Shown here: piece after piece, positions 31,836-46,600 of the stretch
Numbering within the stretch: position 1 is the stretch's first letter
How the letters are laid out: each line of letters opens with the position of its first letter
From: Cyclina sinensis
Lineage: Eukaryota; Mollusca; Bivalvia; Venerida; Veneridae
Length of the DNA: 64,000 nt
Assembly (NCBI GenBank): GCA_012932295.1
Contig: JAAONU010000123.1
Location: 6,510,001 to 6,574,000 of the forward strand
Direction of reading: 5' to 3'
The notes under the pieces: model-generated
The model's input: only the letters and a program-made list of their open reading frames with translations
What the model was told of the DNA's origin: nothing
Databases searched by the model: none
Program-made: the position numbers and the translations under genes

Positions 31836-34800
31836 GTAAACTGCTTTAAAACTATAGTTTTAGACTTATTTTATGCATGCGTTTAATTTTATCAATTTAA
31901 ATTTTACTTTATTGCTGATATAGACAATGACACAAGCCGTAAAAATTGTCCTAAATACCAGAAAGTATCTTTGCTTTATAAAATATTCGTACTAGCGATT
32001 AACAAGTGGGTATTTGTTGAGAGACAGAAGACTTCTGGATCCTTCATTTCACGCATGATTTTCATTTTTGTGTATTTGTTTTAACTGTATAAAAAAAGTT
32101 GGTAAAAGACCTTTCTATTCGATCGTCTATGAAACCGTTTTAACATTAGTTCTGCTTTTCTTAAATTCTTTTATTTGAATAAGACTAAGTGTCTTTTGTT
32201 TGGAATATATGACGACTGTTTCATGAATTCGAGGAATTGCTCTATTTCGTCAAGCTTTCGTGATTTATCAAAACCAAAATACATCTTGAGATACATTTAC
32301 TTATGGCTGACTTACAGACAAAAATCACAGTGATAAATGGAACGTTAATTTTACGTGAAACATTTTACAAGAGAATTGTATAATACTTGAAGAAAGGCGA
32401 CGTCAATGTAAAGTCACTGAAACGTTGAACTGAAGAATGCGGTTCATTTTCTCGACGTATACACCACCTGCGACCACACACTTTCTGTGTCTATCTACCC
32501 TCTGGTCAAATGATAAAATGATTTTTCTTGATTTGTTTCGTAATTCTAAAGCAATGTCTTCTTAGTTTATTGTCAAAGTCTTTTTTATTATCAAACACAG
32601 AGGTTCAACGGTCCCTAAATCGCTCATGCCATTTGTACACAAATGTCTTTCCAAACATTGGTCATGTATCCGAGTTTTTAATATATTTAAGTGTTTCCGC
32701 CAGAGATAGTTCGCCCATTTACGTCAAGTGACTTTACAAAGTCATGGCGATAAAACACTTCTGGGAGGTAACCGTTTAATACAACGTCTTCAAACTTACA
32801 AAAAATGTTGTCAAGACCTTTCCCCCAATATTACTTAAACTCTAAAAGACTATTCAATAGCTCTTTGAGTCTGTTGAAACGTATGAAAAATAGCGTTCTT
32901 AAAGTCACTGAATAGTGGTTGCTGTAGATACTACTTACACTTCGATGAATTGAAGAAAAAAATATCATAGGATATTTCTCAAACTACTTGTGCGTGTTTT
33001 TTCATTGGGTATAGGGTAAATATCTAATTAATTAATTCATATTAGGCGATGCATCCGTTTTTTGCGCACATGTTTAACCGATATATATGTATGAATAAGA
33101 CAAAAAAGTTAGAACACTAATAAATTATTACTTTTCCTTAAAATAGCTCGTTTTCATAGCAATTTTGATATTCATGCATAGGCTAACTATCCTATTTTTT
33201 TCAAATTTAATCTGCTGTATTTTTTTTAAATTACGATATGTAAATTATCCATTTTCTGTTGCAAACACTTTTAATAGTTTTAATTTTCATCAGGTAAATT
33301 TTAATGTGTGCTCTCAAAATTTTTAGCTCACCTGAGCACAACGTCGTGCTCTTGGTGAGCTTTTGTGATCCCCGCCTGTGTCCGTCGCCCGTCGTCGTTC
33401 GTCGTGCGTAGTCCTGGGGTGAAAATTGGCCCTGCCCCGGGGGTCATAGATTTTCCTTAAATACATGTAGTAAAAATTTAAACAATCTTCTTTGAAGCTG
33501 CAAAGGCTATAGCTTAGATATTTGGCATGAAACATTGTTTAGTGGCCCTCTACAAAGATTATTCAAATTATTGCCTTAGAATAATAACTTGTCCCGCCCC
33601 AGGGGGTAGGTTCATGGGTTTTCCTTATATACATATAGTATAATCTTTAAAAAAATATTCTGCTTTAAAACTGCAAAGGCTGGTGGACCTATATCCAGAT
33701 TGTTTAAATTAAAGCCTTAGGGTCAAAGTTGGCCCTACCCCAGGGGAGTCAGTGACATACTTTTTTTGTTATTTGATATACAGTTATGAAATCTGGACCA
33801 TGTGCACAGTTTCAGAATTCAATTCAGTGTAGAACTCTGAGATGACATTAATTTTTACCTAGTGACCTACTTTTTGTTGTTTGATGTACAGCTTTCAAAT
33901 TTAGGCCACGTATATTGTAATAAAAATTTAAAAATATTTTTGCTTGCAGTATGCTCTAGTGACCAACATTGTACAAATTCTTATAATAAACACTAACTTT
34001 CTCCACTTTCACACAAATAACATGTTTGTCCTCAGGTGAGCTCTTTGGGGCCCCCTTGATTGAAGTGGTGCCGTATTCAAAAAGAGGAATGTTTAACAGC
34101 AATAGGCGCGAAGAATTCCCAATAAAGATATTTCCGACTAATTTAACTTTGTTTATACCACAAAGAAAACTATTTCTTAAATTACTATAGATTGTTCTAT
34201 ATACATTGTCAAGTTGTCACGGATAGTTCTTAGGCTTTGCGCTAGGCTAAACATTTAGAAGTTAGACTGTTCTGTTAGGTCAAACTTTTCAGTAGTTAAA
34301 TTCTGAAACTAACAGCCAGAATCTCCGACCGTGACACGTATAGGTTTTTAGTGTATCAATGCCACCTAGCTATTAGTTATAGGCTGCTGAGCATGTACAG
34401 CAATAAGGATATCTATAGCATACACGTTTTATTGTTATATTTCATGAAATATAATAATAAAATGATAGCTGCTCTTATTTTGCTCTTGGAAACATTTAAT
34501 AGCCTTGAAACCACTTATTAAGGTAATAAAGCAGCTATCTCACAATACATATCAATATTGTCAATTTTCATGGATTGTTCTATAAACGTATATAGTGTCA
34601 AGTTTTCATGGATTATTCTGTTTACATTGGTAGATTGTTACCGATTGTTCTATGCACATATACATACTAATTTCATCAAGCACGCTCAGAAATCTGTGGT
34701 GCAAAGAGTTAATGGAACAACAAAGTACGTTTGATTGAACTATTTTATTCTTCATAATTTAAGAAATAAATCTGTATTTTTTTATTTGTATATGAAAATG

Positions 34801-37800
34801 TTCCAGTTTATATGTCATTAATTTATCAATTTGATTTTAGCTCACACATAGTGCTCAGTGTGACCTTTTGTAATCGAACTTTGTTAACATCGAAAGTGTT
34901 AACATTTCAGCTTGTCAACAGTTTAGAAGTCACATTTTTATCCATTCGTAATGAAATTCGCTAAGTGTATTTGCCATGAAAAATTCTTGACTGGATCATG
35001 TTTGGTATAAATATATGTCACCACCTCAAGTGTAAAGAAGACATTATGTTAACTAAAGACGTCATCAATTTTCTAATCTTCAAGACACTTTCTGGTACTT
35101 TATAAGACTGTTAGTCTAGATAATTCCTCAGAGGGTGATAAAACCTTATTAAAAACTGCGGCCACCAGTTGATATCTTTAAAAAAAACACATCGTGGACA
35201 CTATAGAAGTCACATTTTAAATCTTTGCCTTGATGTTCTGTTTGAAACTAGGTCACTTCGGGTTAAAACTTTATCTCAGCAGCTCAAAACAGAGAAAATA
35301 GGGGGAACATTCTAAAGGTCACATTTTAATCTTATCTTATTATGATAGGTTATTTCAATGTATCTTTTTTCTGAGGAAATATTGATCAAATTTAAAAAAT
35401 AAAATGCATTACTTATCGTCATACATGTATTCATAGTCTGTACGTCGATATTTTCATTTCATCATGATACTATATTCTTTTTATCACAATATACCCTCTT
35501 GTTCACTCCAATGCTATTTCAATCACACTGCCCCATTCCTTCTTAATGTGTCATAAAACATTGTCCTTATCCCAGTGCACTAATTCTGAATTTATCATGA
35601 AGTTTCGATGCAGTGCCTTTTGTGTTTACATGCAACTTTGATTATGTTATTATAACAGGTATGACTGAAAAGAATATTGCTAGCATAAACAGTACATTGA
35701 AATAGTATTGCTTCTGCATTATTCGTTTTTAGCCCACCTGAGCATTTCGTGCTGAAGATAAGCTTTTATGATCGCCTTGTGTCCATCGTTTGTGCTCAAC
35801 TTTTTATTTTAATTAACATCTCCTCCATAACAACAATGTGAAAGTTGATTAAACTTTGCAGCGGTCTTCCTTTGCTTGAAGCTCTACAAATGTTGTTCAA
35901 AGAATTGAGTACCATCACTAACTCTGGTTGCTATGGCAACAGAAAAGAAAAGTTTTGAAAATATTTTTACCTAAAACCATAAGGCACACAGCTTAGTTAT
36001 TTTGCATACAAGTTTACCAAGAGATTTTCTACCAAATTTGTTCAAATTATGCCCCTGGGATCATAAAAAGCCCTGGGTCACTAGATTTTGCATGTGCGTA
36101 TTAGGTAAAATCTTGAAAATCGTCTGAAACAACAAGGCATAAGTTTTTTGCATGGATCATCAGCAAGGAGTTCTCTACCAAGATGGTTCGAATTACGCCC
36201 CTGGGGTCATTAATAGGCCTATCCGGGTTGTCACTTGATTTTACAAAGGCTGATGTAGGGAAGACTTAGACTATAATCAAGCCTTCTCAGCCAGGTGTCT
36301 TTTCTTATTTTCTAAATGTTATTAACCGAATTTTAACGTTTAGAAAGTGCATAAAATTCAAATTTCTCGTATGGGCTTTTATACATCCATCAGTATATGA
36401 ATCAATTAATTTCTAATTATTCTATACAGTAATAAAGCCATGTTCCACTTACTAATAAGTAGATTTTCTTTATAAACTCCGTTTAAATTTTCACATTCTC
36501 CGTGCTATTTAAAAGATAAAGGCGTGTGAAGTTATATAACTGTGCATTATAAATTGGTCTACTGGATTTTATTGTCCACGGTTATCTGTTAAATTGCTTA
36601 TGTAAATATTACGTTTATATTTACTTTTTCAAATTGAATGGTTTTGCATAAAGCACAAAAGAACGTTTTGCTCTAAAATGTGTCTTTAGTTAAATATAAC
36701 CTTATTTTTTCACAATTAAATGCCGCGTTAATTCTATGAAATGCCTTGCTCCTGTTCTCAGTTTCAGTGTTCTTTACTGTTTGACACAATAAACTCCATG
36801 GTGCGCAAGCTTTTAACAGAATGTGCAAGATACAAGTTTATTCAGAGTTAACAATCTTCTTAAGAAAACGAAGTACATGATTCACATGCTACAAATGTTT
36901 AGCCCGATATAGTGTGACAAAAGCTGTTAGAATATTTAAATGGAGTTAGCTGACTACTATCAACACTGCTCAGAATATTTTCATAGACTCTAAACAATTA
37001 ATTCAAATTATTAATTTTGCTTTTACTTACATTATTTTTAAAGTCAACACTCACATATTTCTTTTAAATATCTAGTTAGCAATCCAATTAATCAATTTTC
37101 TTAGGCCTAATAATATGATTTTTTTTACCTATATTTGCCTTTTTAATAAGAGCGTTTGTCACTCAAAACAAGTTTGTTCTGATAAGTCATGCTGAGCATC
37201 GACACTCGCTCGCTGAAAAAAAAATGCATTTCCTTTTACTGGATAGTATATATCATATCGTGACAAAATCTTATACATAAAAGCTTATGTTTTCCAGATA
37301 ATATCTACAACCTTTTGATGGGATTTCGAATGGGTTGTAAAAGTTATTTTGCACAATTTAGTACATAATCTCATTTTCACAGTGTTCTAAACAAACGCAC
37401 AAAATGTCTTGATTTGAAAACTTACCGTTAATGAAGAAAATAAATGATGTCAAGGTAAATAGACAATGCTTTTTCGATTCTTAAGTAGTTAGATTAGTGA
37501 CAAATAAAAGCTGTAGTGCTGGCAGTGGTGCCCGCAAAGTAGAGGGTCACTAGGTTTGACGGGTAACAACTTGCCATGTTATAACACAAAGCCCGAGCAA
37601 CTCAAAATAACTACCAACCTACAAAAATGATTCACAAAAATTAAACAAACAATGGTTTTTTCCATAGTACGACTCTACTCTACGCGATGACTATGTCCTA
37701 AGTTATGGCCAAACAATTTATGTCCTGAGCTGAGGTGTTGTAATTTTATTGGTTTACTAGTTTAATTTTCTAAGAAAAGAGGCTATAGAAGTTTCAAACC

Positions 37801-40800
37801 ATTTAAAATACAGGGCGCAGGAATTTGTATAACCAACATGTGATCTGGTACAATATTATGAAAATCATTGAAAGGATTTCCTTTCATACTTAGCCAATGA
37901 AATGTTTATGTGAACAATATAGACCCTATTGACTTCTTGTAATTTCTTTATAGGATTATATTTCAGTTAACTTTGGCCAAAGATGAGGCTTGAAGATATG
38001 TTTATTAGATTAAAAGTCAAAAATCAAATAAAATATTATGACAAAAGAAATTATGGATAACCTACTATATTAAAAAAATCGCAAGTTCATACAAAACAAA
38101 GTAACAAAACTATACACATTCCTTTTATCTGTGAACAAATTCAGTTCTATTTGTAAAAGGTAATACAATTTCTTCCATCCATTGTTATCAAAACATGCAG
38201 CACAAAAGAGAAAAATGTAAACTCTAAACTGTTCTATTCAAATGAAATGTAACTTCTATCAAACAATAATTGTATTAACATTATTATATTTTCAACTAGT
38301 TTCGTTACATATTCTATAAATGTGTGAATTCCAACGCGTTTTCAATTAAGTCTAGTAAAATTGGAGGAACACCAGTCTCACATATTTTCCACCACTGTTT
38401 TTATTTTTTCAGTTATAATCTTAAGCAGCTTTTATGGTCATCACGAGAACAAGTTAAGATTGCTTCAATATCTATATTTAGAGCGTACTGACTGTCCATA
38501 ATTAAATCTCTTATCGTACTTCAGTTAATGCGCATGACCAATATGTCATTTAATGCGTGAATCAAATTATTTTTGAATACTGCACTTTCTCTAAGCCTTT
38601 CTTTATATACTAAATGTTATGTTTAACATATTTCTCTCCTCCATTAATGTGAGCTACCGTTCATAGACATCTTGCATCCGTGAGTAGAACGTCTTCCAGT
38701 CACCGAGACGTTTGCACTCTTTAACAAAATCAAGACATTGGAAAAGTTTGCTGAATATCTTCGAGTCTCTTAAAAACCATATTTTGGTCAATAACGTTTT
38801 GACAAACTCTTCCTGAATACATGTATCTGCTTCTAGTAAAGAAGACGTATCTTCAGATCTGTTACAACCTCTTGCTGAAACTTTTGTTTCCAAGACTTTG
38901 ACATCCTCTTTCATTTGACCTTGCAAGACAGTATTGAATCTCTGCTACTAGAACAATAAACTTTTATCATTATATTTTTTAAAAATCATCCGGGTTTCCT
39001 TCGGTCTCTAGCTAAAAGTCTTTTATCACGGAGCCCTTTGCAACCTCATGCTGAACCTTTGCATCTTGAAATATTAGCTGAATCGCTGCTTCTAGTGGAG
39101 CAAACTTGCATCGTCATAACTTTAGCTGAACTTCTGCGTCATGTAAACCCAGATTATATCATCAAGCCCATGGCAACCTCTTTTCGCGTGGCATTAAAAG
39201 AAACATTATCCTGGTAATAAAAGTAAGGAATAAATGTTTACTTCAGTCTGAAGAGAGGAACGGAAAGGAACCAGAAACTAGTGAGGGAACTCAGGAAGCA
39301 GCACCTGTTGAAGAATCAGAGGTTAAAGTGCAGCTGGAAATTGATAATAATGATAAATTTATTTACGACGTGTACGAAAACCCTCCAATTCCATTGACAT
39401 TTGTTTTTGCTCTTCAAGTAAGTATTTTTGAATAGTTCTAAACTTCACACAACAGTAGTGTGCTAATTTTAACTGCTCACTAATTAATGCCCACAGTACT
39501 GATTTATGAATGATACCACATTAAATATTTACAAATTTCTACATACTAGCCCTGGAGTAAAATTAAACAAATAATTAAATAGATAGCATTGCGTTTTTTT
39601 GAACTTCCTTAAATATCACATGTATAAACTCTTTAATATGTCATTGTAATGTACCGTTGAAACCCACAGCAAGCCAATATTTTCCCAAAATGCTAAATAA
39701 CCATGATAGACAAAACAGAAAAATAGTATGGTATTAAAAACTACTCAGTTCTGCCTAAATTGAAACAGTTTTTACTGTGAAAATGTAGAAATTCTGATTT
39801 GAAGTTAATCGGGGTGTAGATGTATACACACATTTCAGGCATTTCTTAAAACACAGAGGCTTTTCTTCTTTGCATCAAACTTTCTCTTTTCTGATCCAAA
39901 ACCAATAAGACTGAGTCAGATGTCAATTTTTAGAAAAACATGCATGCCCTACCGTATAACGATATTTATATATATTTATTAGATTTAAATACTTTTGAGA
40001 TATACTAGTAATGCAAACGAGACATGGCGAGATTTTATCTACCCAACTTCCAACCACGAGATTATGTGTGATTAGCCACATTTTGGTTTTTTATAGTGTC
40101 TGCGGCAGACACCATATAAGGTATAATAGGCAAATATGAAGTTTATTTATCGGGTTTGCTTGTAGTAATTATAAGTTTTGTTTATTTAAAGTTTTTCAGT
40201 GCACCGTTAGTGCTTAGTCTGACTACCACGGTCTTTATGGCAGAAATTGTATGCGCAGGCGCAGATGAAGAACTGAAAACTAGACTTTTTGCTACAGCGC
40301 TAATCTTGGCTGGACTGTGTACTCTGTTACAAAATACCCTCGGAATCCGGTAATATTTCTGTAGATTATAATGTGTATTCAGTTACGTACAATGGTTCAG
40401 ATGTACTAAAGTGAATTCAATCTTGAATGTAATTAATGACAATACAGATTTCGATGATAGTGCTTGCAAAAATATATGTTATTAAGAACGCAATATGGGA
40501 GATGACGTAAAAAATTCTTTTGTCGAAATAAAAAAACATTGAAACAAATTATGTAAGTATTAAAAGGTAAAAAATTGCTAAGATTTTATAATCATATAAA
40601 TTTTTATTTATAGCATTCCAATTTGTCAGACGTCATACCCTTTTTATTTGTTGCCACTGGTTTCTTTGTCTTCAACCCCAAACTGGAAATGTGAATATGA
40701 TGATAACTCTGTCGGTAGGTTTAATTCGAAGATTTTTTTAAACTGGCATTTGGCTTGAAAAATTTAAATGATCAAGTAAACAGATGAATTAGTATAAATA

Positions 40801-43594
40801 TACTTGCACTATATTTAAAAGAAATTTGTCTTTTATCCAACTTGATTTATGAATGGATGCAATTTTAGACCAAAGTCAAACTGAAACTTTATTAAGTTTG
40901 CAACATAATCCTGCCTAAAACAATACACAAAGATTATAGGACTTAGCGGATGCATTTTGGACAAAGATTTTGTTTTCTTAACACAACATCCCTGTAGCAC
41001 TGATGCACTTCGTCGACTCACATTTCTCAGATGTCCACCGCCTAACCTAACAATCGTTCCTAACATACAAATGTCTTAACGCTGTAAGAGCTATCTACAG
41101 TTACGTTTTTTGCCTTTTCACATAAGTTTTGTTATCACCCAGCCTATAGGCGTGAGGGATATAGTAATGGTCTCCGTTCGTCACTCCGTCCGTGATACTT
41201 TTGTCCGAAATATATCTCTAACATTGTTGAAGAGAATTTGTTGAAACCCAATTTAAAGTTGATATTGCCCTTGGTTCTTCCAATCAAAAAGTTAAATTCA
41301 AAGTTTAAACTGGCTCTGAGGCAAATACTTTATATACTAACCTGAACTAGTTAGGCATAAATTACCCTCTGTTACCCCCTAGTGGCAAATTATTTTCTTA
41401 CTCTGGAGATAAACTACCAGTAACAAGTTAGTAGGAATGCTGAGTTTACAAGATTCCCACGCAGAGAATACTATAGATACACTTACTTTTCTACGTCATA
41501 GAAAGAGACTCTATGCCCTTGTTGAGTTTGCAAACGTCTCTTGATTTCCAATTTATCAAAATATCATATGCTGTCACTAAAGACTCTCCGTTGACTAAGG
41601 AAGAACTAACACATTTAAGGGTATAGGTTTTTTGAGTGAGACTTCAAATTGCATGTAAAGCCAAATACAGTCCCAGTTGTAAACCCTCCCCGCCGGGTAC
41701 CTGAGTCCCTAAAGCCAAAACTTTAGGCTAAACACGTCCGGATGGAAAAGCAAGGTGTCATAGAAAAGGTTACTGAACCAACTGAATGGGTTAAGTCTGG
41801 TCATTACAGTTAAACCCCGAAGTAATGACATAAGGGTGTGTCTGGATTCCAGACATCTTAATGAATCAATGATGAGACCACATTATCCAATACAAACCGT
41901 AGATGATGTCACAGCAAGACTTGGTGGACCGTCATTTTCTCTAAGCTTGACTTTACGCATGGTTGTCGGAGTTGGAAACTGGATGATGCTTCATTATATG
42001 TTACAACATTTTCGTCCCCGTTTAGCAGGTACAGATTTCTCAGGAATCAAGTCAAGCCAAGATTAGTTCCAAAAAAGATCAATGAGGCCTTTGAAGGGTT
42101 ATCAAAAGTCACGTGCATAGTAGATGACCTGTTGGTCTAGGGTCGAACTAGAGAAGAGCACGATACAATACTCGAGAAAGTACTTTTGAGAGCACAGTCC
42201 AAGTTTGTGCGTTTCAACCCTGACAAGTGCATTATAGAGACACAAGAAGTGGCATAATTTGGATACGTTATAACTTCAGACGGTCTCAAACCTGATCCCA
42301 GTAAGGTTAAGGCTATTGGAAACCTCGAAGAACCTGACTCACGGGCTAAGTTATGAAAATTTCTTGGGTTAGTAAACTACCTCTCAAAGTTCTGCCCAAA
42401 CGTTGCAAGTAAACAAGTGCACTGAGGTCATTACTTCAAAAAGATGTCGAGTTTATATTGGATTTTCCCCAAAAGCAATCGTTCCTTAAAGAATTTATTA
42501 CAAATGTCCATGTTCTCGGATATTTTGATCCAAGCAAGTCCTAGAGGTCGATGCCTCATGAACTTGACTTGGAGCTTCTATGCTCCAAAGTGGACATCCA
42601 ACTGCCTTTGCTAGTAAAAGTTTGACCAAAACGGAAAAGGTTTACTCAAACCTTAAAAAAGAAATGTATGTACTACTCTTCAGGTGTAAACATTTTCACC
42701 AATATACTTTTGGTCGAAAGGTTACTCTCCTCTCCGATTGCCATCCAATTTCGAGTATCATGAAGAAAGAAACTTCAGCAAATTCCCCACGTCTTAGTAG
42801 ATTCCTTCTGCAACTGTCCCTATATATGACGTTGAGGACAAACATATTAGCTGCCAGTGATTTTCTTTTTGTCCAGAAATGCTATGTCAGATATATACCC
42901 ATCCCTCAGTGATTCAACAACTGTGTGTAACAGAAGTCCTTTAGTCTCAGAAATATATCCAAATTTTTTTATCAGGGTTGGCCAAAGACCCTCCAAGAAT
43001 GTTATCCACAAATCGTTGAATTTTGGAATCGCAGAGGCAAACTGTTCTATGCAGAAGGGTTAATATTTTGAGATCAAAAGCCACTTATCCCTATGTCACT
43101 TCGCAAGGAATTATCAGATTCAGTCCATTCCAATCACTCACTCAGGGGTTACCAAGACAAAAAGACTGTATTTTTTGTCCCGGAATGGTCAAGGAAATGA
43201 TAAATCTTGTGCTAAATTGCCCAGTTTGCTTGACCCATAGAGATTCCAATAAAAATATTTCTTTTCAGTAAAAGGATGGGAATAAAGTAATAGGATATTT
43301 CTGATTCGATAACAGCATGATTTTACATAGATATTCATGAGTTAATTTTACGGTTTATTAAACCGCAGCTTGCATAGTGTATTAGATCAGTCTTCAAAAT
43401 ATATTCGTAGATAGCACACTTGTGTTGTTAAGTTTATATTCCTACATTTGTAGAGACTCGCTAATATTATAACCAAATAATATTACAATAACTCTGTCTA
43501 GTATCTGTTATGAATGATCTGCTTTTATTATGTTTAATAAGGATTGTCACGAGCATAGCTCTAAGTATTCAGTTAATATTTCACACAATGATGG

Positions 43595-43639
<45 letters not shown>

Positions 43640-46600
43640 ACGGAAATTTGTTGAAACTTCATGTAATTATAGAGGGCATTGAAAGGAAGTACAGTATGTA
43701 AGAGACATAACCCCACCTTGCCTTATTTTGAAATTATTTCCCTTTTATATACTTTACTTGTTTGCATGATAACTCGAAAAATGTGAAGGGAATTTATTCA
43801 TTTTTTTATGCCGTGATAAAGGACCTAAAGGGAAAGTGCAGTGCCTATAAACCATTACCCTACATTGACTTATTCTTGATTTATGTTCCTTTATGATATC
43901 GTGATAAACATGTCCCGAACACAACTCAAAACCTGCCCAATGGATTTAGTTGATATTTCACCCAATGACAAAGTAATTTAAGCAGATGTGCCCTTTATAG
44001 GTATCATAAATCTGGCTTGCCTTATTAACTCTGGTACCAAGAAAAAACAATTTAGACAACATCTCCTAAAAAACTACAGAGCCAATTTCAATGAAACTTT
44101 TAGAAATGTTCCTTAGATGGTCAACCAAAGTTGCTAAAATGGTTCCAGTCCCATGCACTAAATGGCCGCCAGGGCTAAAAATGAGAAGGAAAAAAAAACT
44201 TTAAATAACATATTCTAACCGGCTTTTTTGGCTGAATGGGTTTTTTGTCGGGACAATTAAAAATTCTTCTTTTTAGATATTTCTTATCTAATATGAAACT
44301 AGTTTGGCACACATGTATTTTTAGTGACCCTCTATATAAATTTTGAAATATATTGGGGTTAGTGAGAAAAATGGCCACAGAGGGATAGGGGTTTATTTCC
44401 AATTATGTTTCTGAAGTAACTTTAAAAATACTTCTTGGCATAGGTGGTTTTGGATGAACGTTGGAACACTGAACTGGAAGGAGCCAGTAGCTGATAAATG
44501 AGTGAATTAAAACCTCAATGACAGCAGCTGTGTTATGTAACTGTACAAATTGTCAGCTGAAAATTACATTTAAAGGACTATGTTTTGTTGTCGTAGGTGT
44601 TAGTTTGTACTGAATAAGTGCCAGTGGTGAAAAAAATATGAGTCCCGTTTTTCAGAACAAAATATTGAGATTTTTTTGAAAATCTTTATGGTAACAGAAA
44701 TATTTTTATACAAATAAGGACCCCTGGGTAACTCGGAAAAGTTTTTAAAAAATTATCTGAAACCACAAGAGCTATGTTTAGTAAAATCATCTAGTACACC
44801 ACTACCAAAATTGTACAAACCATAGCTCTTGGTCATAATTGGTCACTTTATTTTACATAGTCTTATATTGTTGTGTAGCATTGCCTAGTAGAACTTTACC
44901 ATAGGGGTTCAAATAATGACCCCAGGGTCAATACTGACCCAGTCTCGGGAGTCACTTGATTTTAAAAAGTCATTTCAAAACGATTGTAATTTGGTTTTAG
45001 GCATCCTCTAGTAGACATCTATCAAGATTGTTCATATTATGTCTCTGGGGACAAAATTAGCCCCCACCCAGGGGTCATTTAGTTTTACATAGCTTTATAT
45101 GGGTAAAACATGGAAAAGCATAAAACCTAAAAATTAACTAATTTTTTATGGATAGGTACTTCCCACCCTCCGCACGGTACCCTCTCCAACTGTCACCAAC
45201 TCCACTCTAAAATGATGTTTTCATTCTCTTGTTTTTGCTTTTTCCAGGATGCGTAGGTAGATGCTAACACCCGCCCCCGCCCCCTAAAAAAAGAAATAAA
45301 AAATATTTCGGTTTTTTGTCGGTTAGCTAATTTCAGTCCCCTGCATAGGACCACACGCTCATTTTTAGATTTTTATTCATATTTTATCTATTTATTTTAT
45401 TTTATTTATTTATTTGTGGGGGTAAGGGAGGGGCGGCTTTTTATGCGTAGGTACTTAACGCCGCCGCCTTCCTTTGTCAATTTTCTTTTCTTTCTTCTTT
45501 TTTGATAGGGGTAAGTACTTCCCACCCCATCGTTACCCCTAAAAGTCTTTTTAGAGTCGAGATGCGTAGGCACTTGCCGTCAGCCCCTTGCCCCACGTCA
45601 AGCATTTTTTTAAATTCTTTATATTATTTTTATTATTTTTTTTCATGGGTAAGTCTTTCTACATGTATTATATGTCCCAGTTTCTAACATTTAAAACAGA
45701 CGAACGTATGCGCTGTTCCGCGGCGTTATTGATTATAAGAATAAATATTGCAAAGAATATTACGTTTGACACTCGGCACGGAAGGTGCGCGTGTTTGGTA
45801 TGGCGTGTCCATGTTTAGATGAAAGCAGGTCTTGATATGTGCAGTTCTGTTTATATGCATTTTTCTTTCGAAAGCATTGACAAAGACCAAAAAGACCACA
45901 GATAAGATGCTTCTGTATGGGTCTAGGGAATACATCTTTGAAATTAATCAAGATGCAGATTTACTAACATTTTTCTGATATACTTTAAAGGAAAGGAATC
46001 AAGTTTCGATAATATTTACACTCACAATTAAATGTGATTTTAGGTATTTGAACCTATTTTTTTAAGTAGGTTGAATTATAGTTGCAGGTGTTTGTTTTAA
46101 TCTGCATAGATAAGATAATTCAATAAAGCTAGATATCTTCATTACTTCTTTTAATTTCTGTAATGTGATAACCTCACCAGATTACATTAGATCATCTGTT
46201 TTCTTTTTCTTTTTTACAAAAGGATACAATGTCAAATGAATCTAAATGTGTGCTCAGTGCCTGACCAAAATATCACAATAAATATACACACAAATAAAAT
46301 AAATAAAATAAAAAAGACTCATGCAGGAGAGACTTAACGTCTTGTTTAAAAGTGTTCAGTGTGCTGCTAAGGTCTTTTATTGTTTGTTGTCGTAGTTTTT
46401 GGGAAAAAATAACTATGTGTCTGTTTTAACGTATATCGCTCAGGTGCAGAATTAGTGAACACTACAGCAAACAGTTCAGAGAGAATCTCAACACTCACCA
46501 AACTGCAATGGGTAATCTTCTATGTTTCTTCTAGTAACAACTGAAATAATTTAAATAAAAAGTGTACAAAGTTATGATATTGACAGTCTTTTTTCGCCCT

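Noticed and set aside
40200..40349. Exon 3 of the SLC23 gene starting at 40,200 (AG at 40,198-40,199)
   Set aside because: Would break splice phase with exon 2. The acceptor at 40,190-40,191 restores phase 0 and the family's normal spacing.
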